64,000 nt of DNA from Alphaproteobacteria bacterium (GTDB lineage Bacteria; Pseudomonadota; Alphaproteobacteria; Sphingomonadales; Kordiimonadaceae): NCBI GenBank assembly GCA_013372975.1, contig JABXIS010000036.1, forward strand, positions 1-64,000. The letters are read 5' to 3'. Shown piece after piece: positions 52,141 to 60,691 of the stretch; position 1 is the stretch's first letter, and the number at the start of each line of letters is the position of its first letter. The translations under genes and the position numbers were made by a program. A model generated the notes under the pieces. It ran no database searches. It had not been told where the DNA came from and saw only the letters and a program-made list of their open reading frames with translations.

Positions 52141-52749
52141 TCAGCGACCGGAAGGAGCGACTTCTTGCGAGGGCACTTCCTCTTCCTCTGCAGGCTCGAA
52201 CTCTTCTAGCCCATCACTTTCATACTGGCGAGGTTGATACTCATGTTCGTACCCACCACGTTGGCTCATGGCCTCGTAGGCATCATGGTCAAGCCGTACG
52301 CGAGTGCGGTCCCGGCCAAAGACCAGAATCACCGGCGTCCCTTCTGCGAAAGGATAGCGATCTTCCTGAACGATGGTGATGAGGTTGCCGCTGTCTGTTC
52401 GAATGATATATTCAAAACCTTCGGATTTGGACGCTGATTTATCAACACTGTTTCCGATCAAGCCACCCAGGAGAGCGCCGCCGATTGCACCGATTACGTT
52501 TTCTGCGCCGCTATTGCCGATTGTGGACCCAGCGGCTGCGCCAATGCCAACGCCAGCTGCAGTACCGACACCTTGATTGTGCCGTTTTATTTCGACCCAG
52601 CGGTAGCTATCTACAGTGCCACGTTCGACCCTTCTTGCCTCTCCAACAGCGTGAGAGTCATAAGAATGGGGTGACAGGCTTTGGGTGCAAGCAGTTGTTG
52701 CGAGCGCAAGCGGTAAAAGAAGCGCATAGCGGCTGATTTTCAGTCTCAT
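52141..52749 (-). CDS. Glycine-zipper 2TM lipoprotein (SlyB/Pcp-like)
   Basis: The 202-residue lipoprotein has lipobox TTAC (about residue 21), then a glycine zipper (GVGTAAGVGIGAAAGSTIGNSG, GAIGGALLGGLIGNSV) like Pcp/SlyB outer-membrane lipoproteins, and a beta-rich domain (EYIIRTDSGNLITIVQEDR). The C-terminal 40 residues are Glu/Pro-rich. AGGAG precedes the ATG. It is likely in the outer membrane and involved in envelope integrity. Confidence 0.85.
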   Translation of the reverse strand: MRLKISRYALLLPLALATTACTQSLSPHSYDSHAVGEARRVERGTVDSYRWVEIKRHNQGVGTAAGVGIGAAAGSTIGNSGAENVIGAIGGALLGGLIGNSVDKSASKSEGFEYIIRTDSGNLITIVQEDRYPFAEGTPVILVFGRDRTRVRLDHDAYEAMSQRGGYEHEYQPRQYESDGLEEFEPAEEEEVPSQEVAPSGR

Positions 52750-52971
52750 TTTTTTGAACTCCTAGAGGTCCTCACTATGCCCAGAATACCCAAGATCACG
52801 GCTATTTGAGGGCAAGCGAAATTATCGTGAAATCAGTGTGCACCCGGCGCCTGAATAGGGGATGAACGCCAAAATTTCCGGCCGAATTTAACTCGCAACA
52901 AATCTGTCACGGCTTTGTCATCCAAAGTGGCAATAACCAAGTAATGACAGCGAAAAAATGAAATAGCGACA

Positions 52972-54147
52972 ATGAATATGAACGTTATCTCCGCCGCCAT
53001 TCAGCCCGTGGGACCTGACACCCGATGTGGTCTGATATTTGAGCGATTTCAGAAAGACAGCGATCTACTTGCGGTGCCTGTTACGGTAAAGGGGAAGCCT
53101 GTTGGGCTACTGAAAAGGACGGCATTCATGGTCCGGCTAGCGGACAAGTTTGGTCGCCCGCTCTATGAAAAGCGTCCTGTTACGGAATTGATGGACTGTG
53201 CACCAATGATTGTGGATGAAGAGATGTCCATCGATCTTCTTTACCAGATGTTGATGAGCGATCAGCGTCAGGCCCTGCAAGACGGTTTCATTGTTACAGA
53301 GAACGGTTTCTACAAGGGTATAGGTACGTCCTATACACTTTTGCAGCAACACATCCAGCGATCTCAACACCGTATGGTGGAGCTTGATGCAGCGCGCATT
53401 GAGGCTGAAGCCGCGACACGATCTCGAAGCCAGTTTCTCGCCAATATGAGCCATGAGCTCAGAACACCCCTCAATGCCGTAATTGGATTTGCTGATTTCA
53501 TGATGGCGGAGCGTGCCAGGGGGCGTCCAGTCAACGATTTTTGGGATTATGTCTCTGACATCAGGGATAGTGGCTCGCATCTGTTGGGGGTGATCAACTC
53601 CATTCTCGATTTCACCAAGTTAGAGGCAAATGCCTTTACGCTTCGGGAGGATTATGAAGCCCCTCAGGAGATTATTCACAAGGTCGCGCGAATGATGATG
53701 GGAGCGGCGCGCAAAAGGGGCATTGTCCTGACCGTTCGTGCGGAGGATCTCGGTGTGGAGTTACATGCGGATATTCAGGTTTGCACGCAGATACTGATCA
53801 ATCTGGTTTCAAATGCGATCAAGTTTTCACCCGAGGGTGCAAAGGTTGAGGTTTCTCAGCAGCTATCGGCAGATGGCGGCATCGAATTTATCGTTATGGA
53901 TGATGGTCCGGGTATGACAGCAGAAGAGCAAAAACGCGTGCTGGAGCCTTTCGTTCAGGCAGATGCCGGGCTCGCTCGTCGGCATGAGGGCACTGGGCTT
54001 GGCTTGCCGCTGGTGAAAGCCTTTACTGAAGCTCATGGGGGCAAGTTCGTATTGTCGGCGCAGCCCGGTGTTGGAACCCGCGCTGCGGTGTGTTTTCCTG
54101 CCTCTCGTTCGGTGGTGGATCAACCACGAGAGTATGCATTTCTCTAG
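52972..54147 (+). CDS. Histidine kinase with CBS-like N-terminal domain
   Basis: The 391-residue cytosolic kinase has an N-terminal region (about 15-125) with two CBS-like repeats (LLAVPVTVKGKPVGLLKRTAFM, then IVTENGFYKGIGT), a linker helix, then HisKA with NMSHELRTPLNAV (phospho-His near residue 160) and HATPase_c with NLVSNAIKFS, DDGPGMT and HEGTGLGLPL. The CBS-like part suggests nucleotide sensing. No response regulator is adjacent, and no membrane helix or output receiver is present. Confidence 0.85.
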   Translation: MNMNVISAAIQPVGPDTRCGLIFERFQKDSDLLAVPVTVKGKPVGLLKRTAFMVRLADKFGRPLYEKRPVTELMDCAPMIVDEEMSIDLLYQMLMSDQRQALQDGFIVTENGFYKGIGTSYTLLQQHIQRSQHRMVELDAARIEAEAATRSRSQFLANMSHELRTPLNAVIGFADFMMAERARGRPVNDFWDYVSDIRDSGSHLLGVINSILDFTKLEANAFTLREDYEAPQEIIHKVARMMMGAARKRGIVLTVRAEDLGVELHADIQVCTQILINLVSNAIKFSPEGAKVEVSQQLSADGGIEFIVMDDGPGMTAEEQKRVLEPFVQADAGLARRHEGTGLGLPLVKAFTEAHGGKFVLSAQPGVGTRAAVCFPASRSVVDQPREYAFL

Positions 54148-54222
54148 TGCTTTTGGGCGCTTAGGAAGGCGTAGCCAAAAGGCTTCTGATTCCGCCTTTT
54201 CTTTGCTATGCTTCTCTCAATG

Positions 54223-54248
54223 CATCACCACAAAGAAGTGATGTTTTT
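54223..54248 (+). terminator. Candidate terminator after the histidine kinase
   Basis: CATCAC and GTGATG pair around nine bases, followed by five T. Stem is short (6 bp), so efficiency is uncertain. Confidence 0.6.
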
Positions 54249-54349
54249 GTCCGTAATGTCCTGAATTTTGCGTCTCCCACTGTGGCATTTTCACAGATGC
54301 GGGTGGTGGCTATCTTGTGCCGCACCGCCAGCTGGGATGGAGAAAGGGT

Positions 54350-54628
54350 ATGGGACAAAAAGACCGGGATTTATATGACTATGTAGCGGACCGTCTTGCG
54401 AAAGCAGAAAACGGAACCCCCGAAGCTTTGTATGACTTGGGGCTTCTGTATTCTACGGGGCAAGGTGTTGAACGTGACTATATCCAGGCGCACAAATGGT
54501 TCAATCTTGCCGCTATTCGCGGATTATCCAGGGCGCAGGTAGACCGATGTGAGCTTGCGAAAGACATGAGCAGGCGGCAGATCGCTGAAGCTCAGCGTCA
54601 GGCGCGTGAATGGCTTCAGGTTCATTAA
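54350..54628 (+). CDS. Small Sel1-repeat protein
   Basis: The 92-residue protein has one Sel1-like repeat: EALYDLGLLYSTGQGVERDYIQAHKWFNLAAIRG, preceded by a short helix and followed by a basic tail. No signal peptide is evident. It could mediate protein contacts. The chosen ATG has AAGGG upstream; a longer frame from 54317 has no ribosome site. Confidence 0.78.
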   Translation: MGQKDRDLYDYVADRLAKAENGTPEALYDLGLLYSTGQGVERDYIQAHKWFNLAAIRGLSRAQVDRCELAKDMSRRQIAEAQRQAREWLQVH

Positions 54629-54688
54629 AATATTAAAGTTTGGTGTTTGCCTGCCTATACTGCCTGCTGATTAGAAGCAGGGGGTAGT

Positions 54689-55447
54689 ATGATTCAGTTC
54701 AATAATGATCAAACAATTCTGGTAACCGGTGCATCGCGCGGCATTGGCGGTGCGACGGCGCGCATTCTGTTGGAAGCCGGCGCGAATGTAGTTGGCAGTT
54801 ACAATAGAAATCCAGGTGTTTTAAGTGAACTGGAGGCCCAGTTCGGCAAGAAGCGGGTTTTGCCCGTTCAGGCGGACCTTGGTGTGCGTGGTAGCGCTAG
54901 AGAACTGTGGCGCAAGGGAAAGTCGCTGTCAGGGCGCATTGACGGACTTGTCAACAACGCCGGTATTATGCCGGAAACCAGCTTGAAAGTTGCAGATGGT
55001 GATTGGTACCGCGACTGGGACGCGACAATGGCCGTGAATGTACAGGCTGTAGCAGATTTGTGCCGTGAGGCAATTCGGGAATTTGAAACTAACGGCGGCG
55101 GGCGGATAGTGACAATAGCGAGCCGCGCATCATTTCGCGGCGACGGCCCGGACTATTTGCATTATGCCGCGAGTAAGGGCGCAGTGGTTTCATTGATGCG
55201 GTCAATTGCGCGCGGGTTCGCGAGCAAGGGTATCCTTGCCTTCACCATTGCGCCCGGTTGGGTGAAAACTGACATGGCATCTGTTGCCTTTGAGCCAGGC
55301 AATGAATGGATGCTGAAAGAGGTGCCAATCGGTGATGCGGCGCCGCCCGAGAATATCGGCAATATGGTTGCGTTTTTCCTTAGTGGCTTGATTGATCATG
55401 CAACGGGTTGTGCCATTGATATCAATGGCGCAAGTTATGTCAGGTAG
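54689..55447 (+). CDS. Short-chain dehydrogenase/reductase
   Basis: A 252-residue NAD(P)-dependent oxidoreductase of the classical SDR family. The cofactor motif is TGASRGIG, then LVNNAGI, catalytic Ser in IASRAS, and YAASK with the catalytic Tyr and Lys. The C-terminus ends with GCAIDINGASYV. The substrate is not known. It is 60 bases after the Sel1 gene. Confidence 0.92.
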   Translation: MIQFNNDQTILVTGASRGIGGATARILLEAGANVVGSYNRNPGVLSELEAQFGKKRVLPVQADLGVRGSARELWRKGKSLSGRIDGLVNNAGIMPETSLKVADGDWYRDWDATMAVNVQAVADLCREAIREFETNGGGRIVTIASRASFRGDGPDYLHYAASKGAVVSLMRSIARGFASKGILAFTIAPGWVKTDMASVAFEPGNEWMLKEVPIGDAAPPENIGNMVAFFLSGLIDHATGCAIDINGASYVR

Positions 55448-55474
55448 CCTGTGCTTTTGACATGTGTGCCAGGC

Positions 55475-55514
55475 AAAAAAAAACGGCGGCCAATTGAGCC
55501 GCCGTTTCTGTTTT
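55475..55514. terminator. Bidirectional terminator between the SDR and metalloprotease genes
   Basis: AAACGGCGGC and GCCGCCGTTT form a 10-bp stem with a seven-base loop; A tract on the left and T tract on the right serve both strands. Confidence 0.92.
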
Positions 55515-55528
55515 AGCTATACAGCAGA

Positions 55529-58207
55529 TTATCCGCTGTGCACTTCAAGCGCTTTCTCGATCAGGAACACCAGATGTTCCCTGTGTGCCCGTGTTGCGGC
55601 ATCCCCACGCCAGCGGGCCATGTCTCGGCCAAGGCCGCGAAGTACTGAGAAGGCGTTTGACCGGGCAACATAGTCATAGTCGTCTGCCTTCAGGATGTTG
55701 ATCAGCATCTTCACATAATGAACCTGCAACTCCTGGCGGAAGCTGTTAACAGCACCGCGGCTGTCAGCTTCGAAGATCGCATTTGTCAGGTCTGTAATCA
55801 TCTCGGTAAGGCCATAAGCATTACCATACAGGCCTGTGTCTGTGATCCGCATCAATGTGGTTGGGTGCAGCAGATGATTGAGGATATCTGCCTGTATGGC
55901 CAATGCTCGGCCATGGACAGCAGGGTCCTCTGTGCCGCCGAAGTGGAAGAAACCACGACGCTGGATCGCTAGATGCTGGAACAAGCTTGGGTCTGCGGCA
56001 AAGGCGTCTGGCGCGAAAATATAATCGCGAAGCAATTGCATAGCCTGCTCCTGCTTGGCCTTTTCTACCGGGCGGTACGGAGCTGTAGCGCCATCCTGTC
56101 CGGCTACTGCACGGTCAACATACACGCCACCCACATAACGCGACGCAACTCGGCCCTGCCAGGCCATGTCGCCGGTAAGGATCAGGTAAGCCTGCCGCAA
56201 TTCCTGATAGCTTTGACCTTCCTTGGTGAATTTCGCTCGCAGTTTACCCATGGCGTCGCGATCAAGTTTCAGGCGGTCCTCCGCAAATTGCACTGCGTCA
56301 TCCGTCATGTCATAGATGTTTACTGTAGGATCGATTGCTTTGCCCGGAGCGCGCATATCGTCGGCATCGTTACCAAATACCAAACCCTTTTCGGTTGAAC
56401 GGGCAAGGTGTGCTTTCATTTTTTCCGGATCGTCCAAGTCAGGATCATATCCGAACTGGATTGCCCAAATATCGTATGTGCCGGGGCGTACCGTATAATA
56501 GTGTGCCTGTTTTTTGCCTAGTGGTGCAAAGTTGATGCTCGGGTAGTCCATGACGGAACCGGCCAGGCCTTCTTCTTGCGCATCGATATCATGCGCTTCG
56601 TCATAGGCGCGGGCTTGTGTTGCCTTCATGTTGTGGTTAAGGCCGAGTGTGTGGCCGACTTCATGAAGCATCAGGTAGTAAATGGCTTCTTCCACCAGTT
56701 TTTCGCTTGCCTGCGGCCCGGCTTCCATAACGGCAGCCAGCGTTTTACCCAGCATGTTGTTTAGCTGAAGATGGCCCGCAACATTACAGTTGCGCTCATG
56801 GTTTTTCATATTTGCCATGAAGTCTTCCGCCGCGCTATCTGCTTCGTTTTGAAGGCCGAGAGCCGCAGTTTCAAACACTTTGCTTGCGTTCATGCGATTG
56901 GTAAGGAATGTATATTCCAGCATGATATCGGCCGCAAGAATCTGTCCGGTGCGCGGGTTTGAGAAGCTTGGGCCATAGCCGCCAAAAGGTGGTTGTGGGC
57001 TTGATGTCCAGCGCAGCACATTGTAGCGGATATCTCCAGCATCCCAATCGGCATCGTCAGGTTGCTCTTTAACAACAATCGCGTTTTTGAAACCTGCTTC
57101 CTCGAATGCGATATTCCAGGCTTCAACAGCCTTTTTGATGGTCGGGCGAAGCTCAACCGGGGTCGTGTTTTCGATCCACCATGTGATAGGCTCTACCGGC
57201 TCAGATACCTCTGCGGTCGGGTCTTTCTTCTCCAGGTGCCAGCGATTGATCATGTCGCGCCAAGGGGTTGCCTCATGGCTTGTCATGTCGTTCACATAGT
57301 CAAGGAAATAGCCCACACGCGCGTCGTCGAAGCGGGGTTTGAAGTCATTCTCTGGCATTTCCACCAGAGTATGCTGCACCTTTACAGTCACGTTACGTGC
57401 ATCTGTGATGTCAAACCATTGGCCGCGGTTCATTGGCGAAGGGTTCGTATAGACATAATCTACAGTTACAGCTGTATTGGCCGGATAGTTGCTAACGTCT
57501 GTGATTTTGGTCTTTCCGCCGGAAAGTTTGCCCAGGTTGAAGCGTTCCCATGGCTTAAGGCGTGGATTAGATGTCGGTTTTACCTGGTCGAACGCCTCAG
57601 ATTTGAACAGACCATCCACGTTGATCAGGAAACGATCGCCTTCTTCAGACTTTGCCGAAATTGCATGTGCGGAAATAATCGCCGGGCTGATGTTGGCTTC
57701 CTTGGCGTTCGACAGCGCATTGTCGGGGTCGAAATAGAAGTATGGGTTCACTTCGACAAATTCGATCTTGTTAAAGTGTTTTTGAACTTTGAAAATCTTT
57801 TGCTGGCGATACTGGCCGCGGAAATGCCCGCCTTCAACCACGCCGTTTGCAGTGTGGGAGAAATAGATGAATTCTTTGTCCAGCTGGTCAGCCCGGATCT
57901 CCATCATCAGACCACCTTTTTCAGGGTCCTGATACATTTTGAAGAGGCCATCAAGTGCCTTATGGTCTTTCACCATATCCTCGATGGTCTTTTCCTTCTT
58001 CTTTTTATCTTCTTTTTCCTCAGCTTCTTCGCCGTCTTCATCGTCGTCTTTTTCGGCGTCCTTAGCTTCGGACTTCTCATCCTGCTTCTTCTCTGCGGCC
58101 GGCTTTGTCGGCTGGTCGTCTGCAGCAATCGTTGGAGCGGCAAAAGCAAATGTGCTGAGCGCAACGCCTGCGAGCAGGTAGCGAATTTTCTTATCCAGGT
58201 CTGTCAC
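55529..58207 (-). CDS. Large exported zinc metalloprotease (DUF5117-type)
   Basis: The 892-residue protein resembles the DUF5117/DUF5118 zinc-dependent metalloproteases. After a signal peptide (cut near TIA-A) there is a highly charged linker of about 40 residues, mostly Lys, Glu and Asp. The core holds HEVGHTLGLNHN (metzincin HExxHxxGxxH), near residue 515, and a downstream SVMDYPSIN Met-turn. I choose GTG at 58207 because GGGAG lies seven bases before it and the signal peptide is then normal; the ATG at 58240 also has a ribosome site (AGGGG), but adds eleven residues. Confidence 0.88.
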   Translation of the reverse strand: MTDLDKKIRYLLAGVALSTFAFAAPTIAADDQPTKPAAEKKQDEKSEAKDAEKDDDEDGEEAEEKEDKKKKEKTIEDMVKDHKALDGLFKMYQDPEKGGLMMEIRADQLDKEFIYFSHTANGVVEGGHFRGQYRQQKIFKVQKHFNKIEFVEVNPYFYFDPDNALSNAKEANISPAIISAHAISAKSEEGDRFLINVDGLFKSEAFDQVKPTSNPRLKPWERFNLGKLSGGKTKITDVSNYPANTAVTVDYVYTNPSPMNRGQWFDITDARNVTVKVQHTLVEMPENDFKPRFDDARVGYFLDYVNDMTSHEATPWRDMINRWHLEKKDPTAEVSEPVEPITWWIENTTPVELRPTIKKAVEAWNIAFEEAGFKNAIVVKEQPDDADWDAGDIRYNVLRWTSSPQPPFGGYGPSFSNPRTGQILAADIMLEYTFLTNRMNASKVFETAALGLQNEADSAAEDFMANMKNHERNCNVAGHLQLNNMLGKTLAAVMEAGPQASEKLVEEAIYYLMLHEVGHTLGLNHNMKATQARAYDEAHDIDAQEEGLAGSVMDYPSINFAPLGKKQAHYYTVRPGTYDIWAIQFGYDPDLDDPEKMKAHLARSTEKGLVFGNDADDMRAPGKAIDPTVNIYDMTDDAVQFAEDRLKLDRDAMGKLRAKFTKEGQSYQELRQAYLILTGDMAWQGRVASRYVGGVYVDRAVAGQDGATAPYRPVEKAKQEQAMQLLRDYIFAPDAFAADPSLFQHLAIQRRGFFHFGGTEDPAVHGRALAIQADILNHLLHPTTLMRITDTGLYGNAYGLTEMITDLTNAIFEADSRGAVNSFRQELQVHYVKMLINILKADDYDYVARSNAFSVLRGLGRDMARWRGDAATRAHREHLVFLIEKALEVHSG

Positions 58208-58387
58208 CCTTTTTCTCCCGTATATTTCCTGACTGAACATCAGGTCCCCTTGAATTCCAAATTTTAGATTTGGATGATTGTTTGCCTCAGTTTGCAAGTG
58301 TTGGATGGCAGTGTAGTAGAGTCAATGCTTTCCCAAGCAATTGGCCTCGAATGCTGCACAGTCTAACGCAAAACTGAAGGTTGGATG

Positions 58388-58726
58388 CTAACGCGCATCC
58401 CGAACGGTCTGTTCGAAATCGCTGACAAAGGCGTCACAGCCTTTCTGCGGTTCTTTGGCTGAAGCGCCGGCAAGGACATTCTTGAATTCCAGTTTGCCCA
58501 GAACCTTTTCATAGTCATCTTTTGCAAGATAGGCGATGCGCGCTTCGGCCTTCGACACAAATTCATCGATCATGTCTTCGTCGGCTCGGCAGTATTGCGC
58601 ACCACCAGCGATGATGGCGCTTTGGCGGGCATAAACTAGAATATCATTTTCGTCCGCATATGCCGAAGTTGCGCAGAGGCCAAATAGGGTAGCTGTCAGC
58701 AGGTTTGTTTTTATTTTTGTCGTCAT
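58388..58726 (-). CDS. Small exported protein of unknown function
   Basis: The 112-residue protein has a signal peptide ending at AYA (about 24). The mature part is helical, acidic, with two Cys (QYCRADED, KGCDAF) that could form a disulfide. I recognise no family. It shares the strand of the genes around it but is 93 bases away from the next upstream gene. Confidence 0.6.
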   Translation of the reverse strand: MTTKIKTNLLTATLFGLCATSAYADENDILVYARQSAIIAGGAQYCRADEDMIDEFVSKAEARIAYLAKDDYEKVLGKLEFKNVLAGASAKEPQKGCDAFVSDFEQTVRDAR

Positions 58727-58819
58727 TGGATCATTCTTGTCTGTGAAACGTTTTCCTACGAATATATGGCATCAAATGTGGCACACAAGGGGCATCAGAC
58801 CAACGATTAATTGGTTTGA

Positions 58820-59332
58820 TCATGGAAAGCGGAAAATCACGGGATCAGACGAAACAGTTATCTGGCCAGCTTCCATTTTTTCGCCGACCTTGGCCACCAC
58901 AGTGTTGATCTGGCCTGGGAGGTCGTCGAGAAAAAGGCTGTTCATCACTGTTAGCGTCTTCGGTGCCTCACTCATCTCTGTTTCAAGATAGAGATAAACA
59001 TGGTCATCGCGATATTCGAGCCCAAGGTAAGTGAGGTTGATCGGGGCCTCACCCTCAGACAGATAGAGGTGCTCTTCAAGAAGGGGCGCTGTGGCTGATT
59101 GCAGGACATCAAAATGCTGCTCTTCAAGGAAGCTCAGCCGTTCTCCCAATTCGATAGATAGGCGCGCCTCAAGAAGCTCGGCATGCATCTCGACTACAAG
59201 TTCAAGAGACTGATCGCGTTCATTCCACAGGACTTCTGTCATTGTTGCATGAATATCGTGCGCTGAAGCTGGCAGTGCTGACAACACGACCAAATATGTG
59301 GCCGCCAAAATACGCTTTAAATAACCAGTCAT
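58820..59332 (-). CDS. DUF6702-family exported protein
   Basis: The 170-residue protein has a signal peptide cut after ASA (about 24), then AHDIHATMTEVLWNERDQSLELVVEMHAELLE, matching the DUF6702 opening with strands, and EAPINLTYLGLEYRDDHVYLYLETEM. Family function is unknown; members occur near peptidase genes, as here. It starts 16 bases after the PAS-GGDEF gene. Confidence 0.78.
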   Translation of the reverse strand: MTGYLKRILAATYLVVLSALPASAHDIHATMTEVLWNERDQSLELVVEMHAELLEARLSIELGERLSFLEEQHFDVLQSATAPLLEEHLYLSEGEAPINLTYLGLEYRDDHVYLYLETEMSEAPKTLTVMNSLFLDDLPGQINTVVAKVGEKMEAGQITVSSDPVIFRFP

Positions 59333-59348
59333 GAAGAAATCCGTGTTG

Positions 59349-60500
59349 TTATGCAGAGGCGGTTTCAAAGCCGACTACTCTGTTGCGGCCATAGGATTTT
59401 GCGCTATAGAGGGCCTGGTCCGCACGGTCAAGCGCTGGCTCGATTGTCACTTCCGGCGCCAACCATTGTGCAACGCCAATGCTTGCTGTAAAGCGGAACT
59501 TCTCGTTGTCGCTTACGGTATGGCTTTTTGCTGTAGTTTTGCGAATTTTCTCTGCCAGCCGGATAGCTTCATCGATTGTTGCACCTGGCAAAATGGCGGC
59601 AAATTCCTCGCCCCCCATACGGCCAACGAAGCCCCCGTCACCTACCGCATCTTCGATAATATTGGCAAAATTCCTGATTGCGACGTCACCTGCTGCGTGT
59701 CCATATGTGTCGTTGATGCGCTTGAAGTGGTCGATATCCATCATGATAACCCAGATGCCCTGGTCTGCGGCCTTGGATACTGCTTCTTCACCAAGCGCAG
59801 TGAAACGGCGGCGGTTCAGGAGGCCCGTTAAAGAATCTGTATTGGCAAGCCGCCTGAGTTCTGCCTGGTTAGCTTCCAGTTCAGCTTTGGCATGATACAA
59901 TTGTTCAGCCATCTCGGCTGTGCGCGCCGCGTCTGCTTCAACCATGGATTGGTGCATTGCACTATCGTGGTTTGCGCTCTGGACATGGGTGATGTCGCGC
60001 AGAAACCACAGCCGGGCGCCGGTTTTCTCCAATGGGCGCGTATTTCGCTCGATCGTACGGCCGTCTTTCAGAGAAAGCATCTCGGAAAACTGAATATCTG
60101 GCGTTGCAAGAACGGCTTCGACAACCTGATCGGCCTGATTGCGATCAGCAAGCTCACGATGCCAGGCACCAAATAGCTTCTTAATATTCTCGGTTTCATC
60201 AAAACCTGTGATTAACCGCCGGGCAACCGCATTTGAAGCCAGTATATTGCCATTTACGTCCGAAACCACGACACCGTCGGGAAGGTGCTCCGGATTGAGT
60301 GTGAAGCGGCTCTGTGATACGGGGGTGGCTGGCTTCAAAATACCATAGAGTGTAAGAAGGAAGAGGGCGCCAAGCGCCAGCAAACCTATAACGAACAACA
60401 GGTGTTCGTATGGAAATGTATTCCCCAATCCTCGGTCGAGCAGAAACAGCGAAAACGCCACCAACCCCAAAACTGCTCTGACTAAATCCAGTTTTGCCAT
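59349..60500 (-). CDS. Membrane PAS-GGDEF diguanylate cyclase
   Basis: The 383-residue protein has two membrane helices (about 5-22, 33-55), a PAS domain (about 65-180: LPDGVVVSDVNGNILASNAVA), a coiled helix, then GGDEF with DSLTGLLNRRRF, MMDIDHFKRIND and the full GRMGGEEF. No RxxD inhibitory site is at the expected place, so it may lack product inhibition. The ribosome site is weak. It should make c-di-GMP under control of a PAS ligand. Confidence 0.92.
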   Translation of the reverse strand: MAKLDLVRAVLGLVAFSLFLLDRGLGNTFPYEHLLFVIGLLALGALFLLTLYGILKPATPVSQSRFTLNPEHLPDGVVVSDVNGNILASNAVARRLITGFDETENIKKLFGAWHRELADRNQADQVVEAVLATPDIQFSEMLSLKDGRTIERNTRPLEKTGARLWFLRDITHVQSANHDSAMHQSMVEADAARTAEMAEQLYHAKAELEANQAELRRLANTDSLTGLLNRRRFTALGEEAVSKAADQGIWVIMMDIDHFKRINDTYGHAAGDVAIRNFANIIEDAVGDGGFVGRMGGEEFAAILPGATIDEAIRLAEKIRKTTAKSHTVSDNEKFRFTASIGVAQWLAPEVTIEPALDRADQALYSAKSYGRNRVVGFETASA

Positions 60501-60637
60501 AATTACCGTATTTACACCTCAAACCCCAGGCAGGCACAGGACCCCAGAACGTCAGTTTTGTCAAGGGTATGGCCAGCAGTTCGTCATACTTTAGTGCAGT
60601 AAAGGTAAAATTTTGGAGAACAGGTCAAAACTTGTTG

Positions 60638-60667
60638 CAAAAAAAAGGGAGGCCGAAGCCTCCCTTT
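60638..60667 (-). terminator. Terminator of the M1 peptidase gene
   Basis: AAAGGGAGGC and GCCTCCCTTT make a 10-bp stem with a four-base loop. On the minus strand it ends in a long T run, 25 bases after the M1 stop codon. Confidence 0.9.
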
Positions 60668-60691
60668 GTATCTGCCGTGATGGGCGCCATT

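Noticed and set aside
57062-58267. A 401-codon open frame on the plus strand
   Set aside because: It is antisense to the metalloprotease gene, lacks a ribosome site, and its Leu/Phe/Cys-rich product mirrors the Glu/Lys-rich codons of the real gene.
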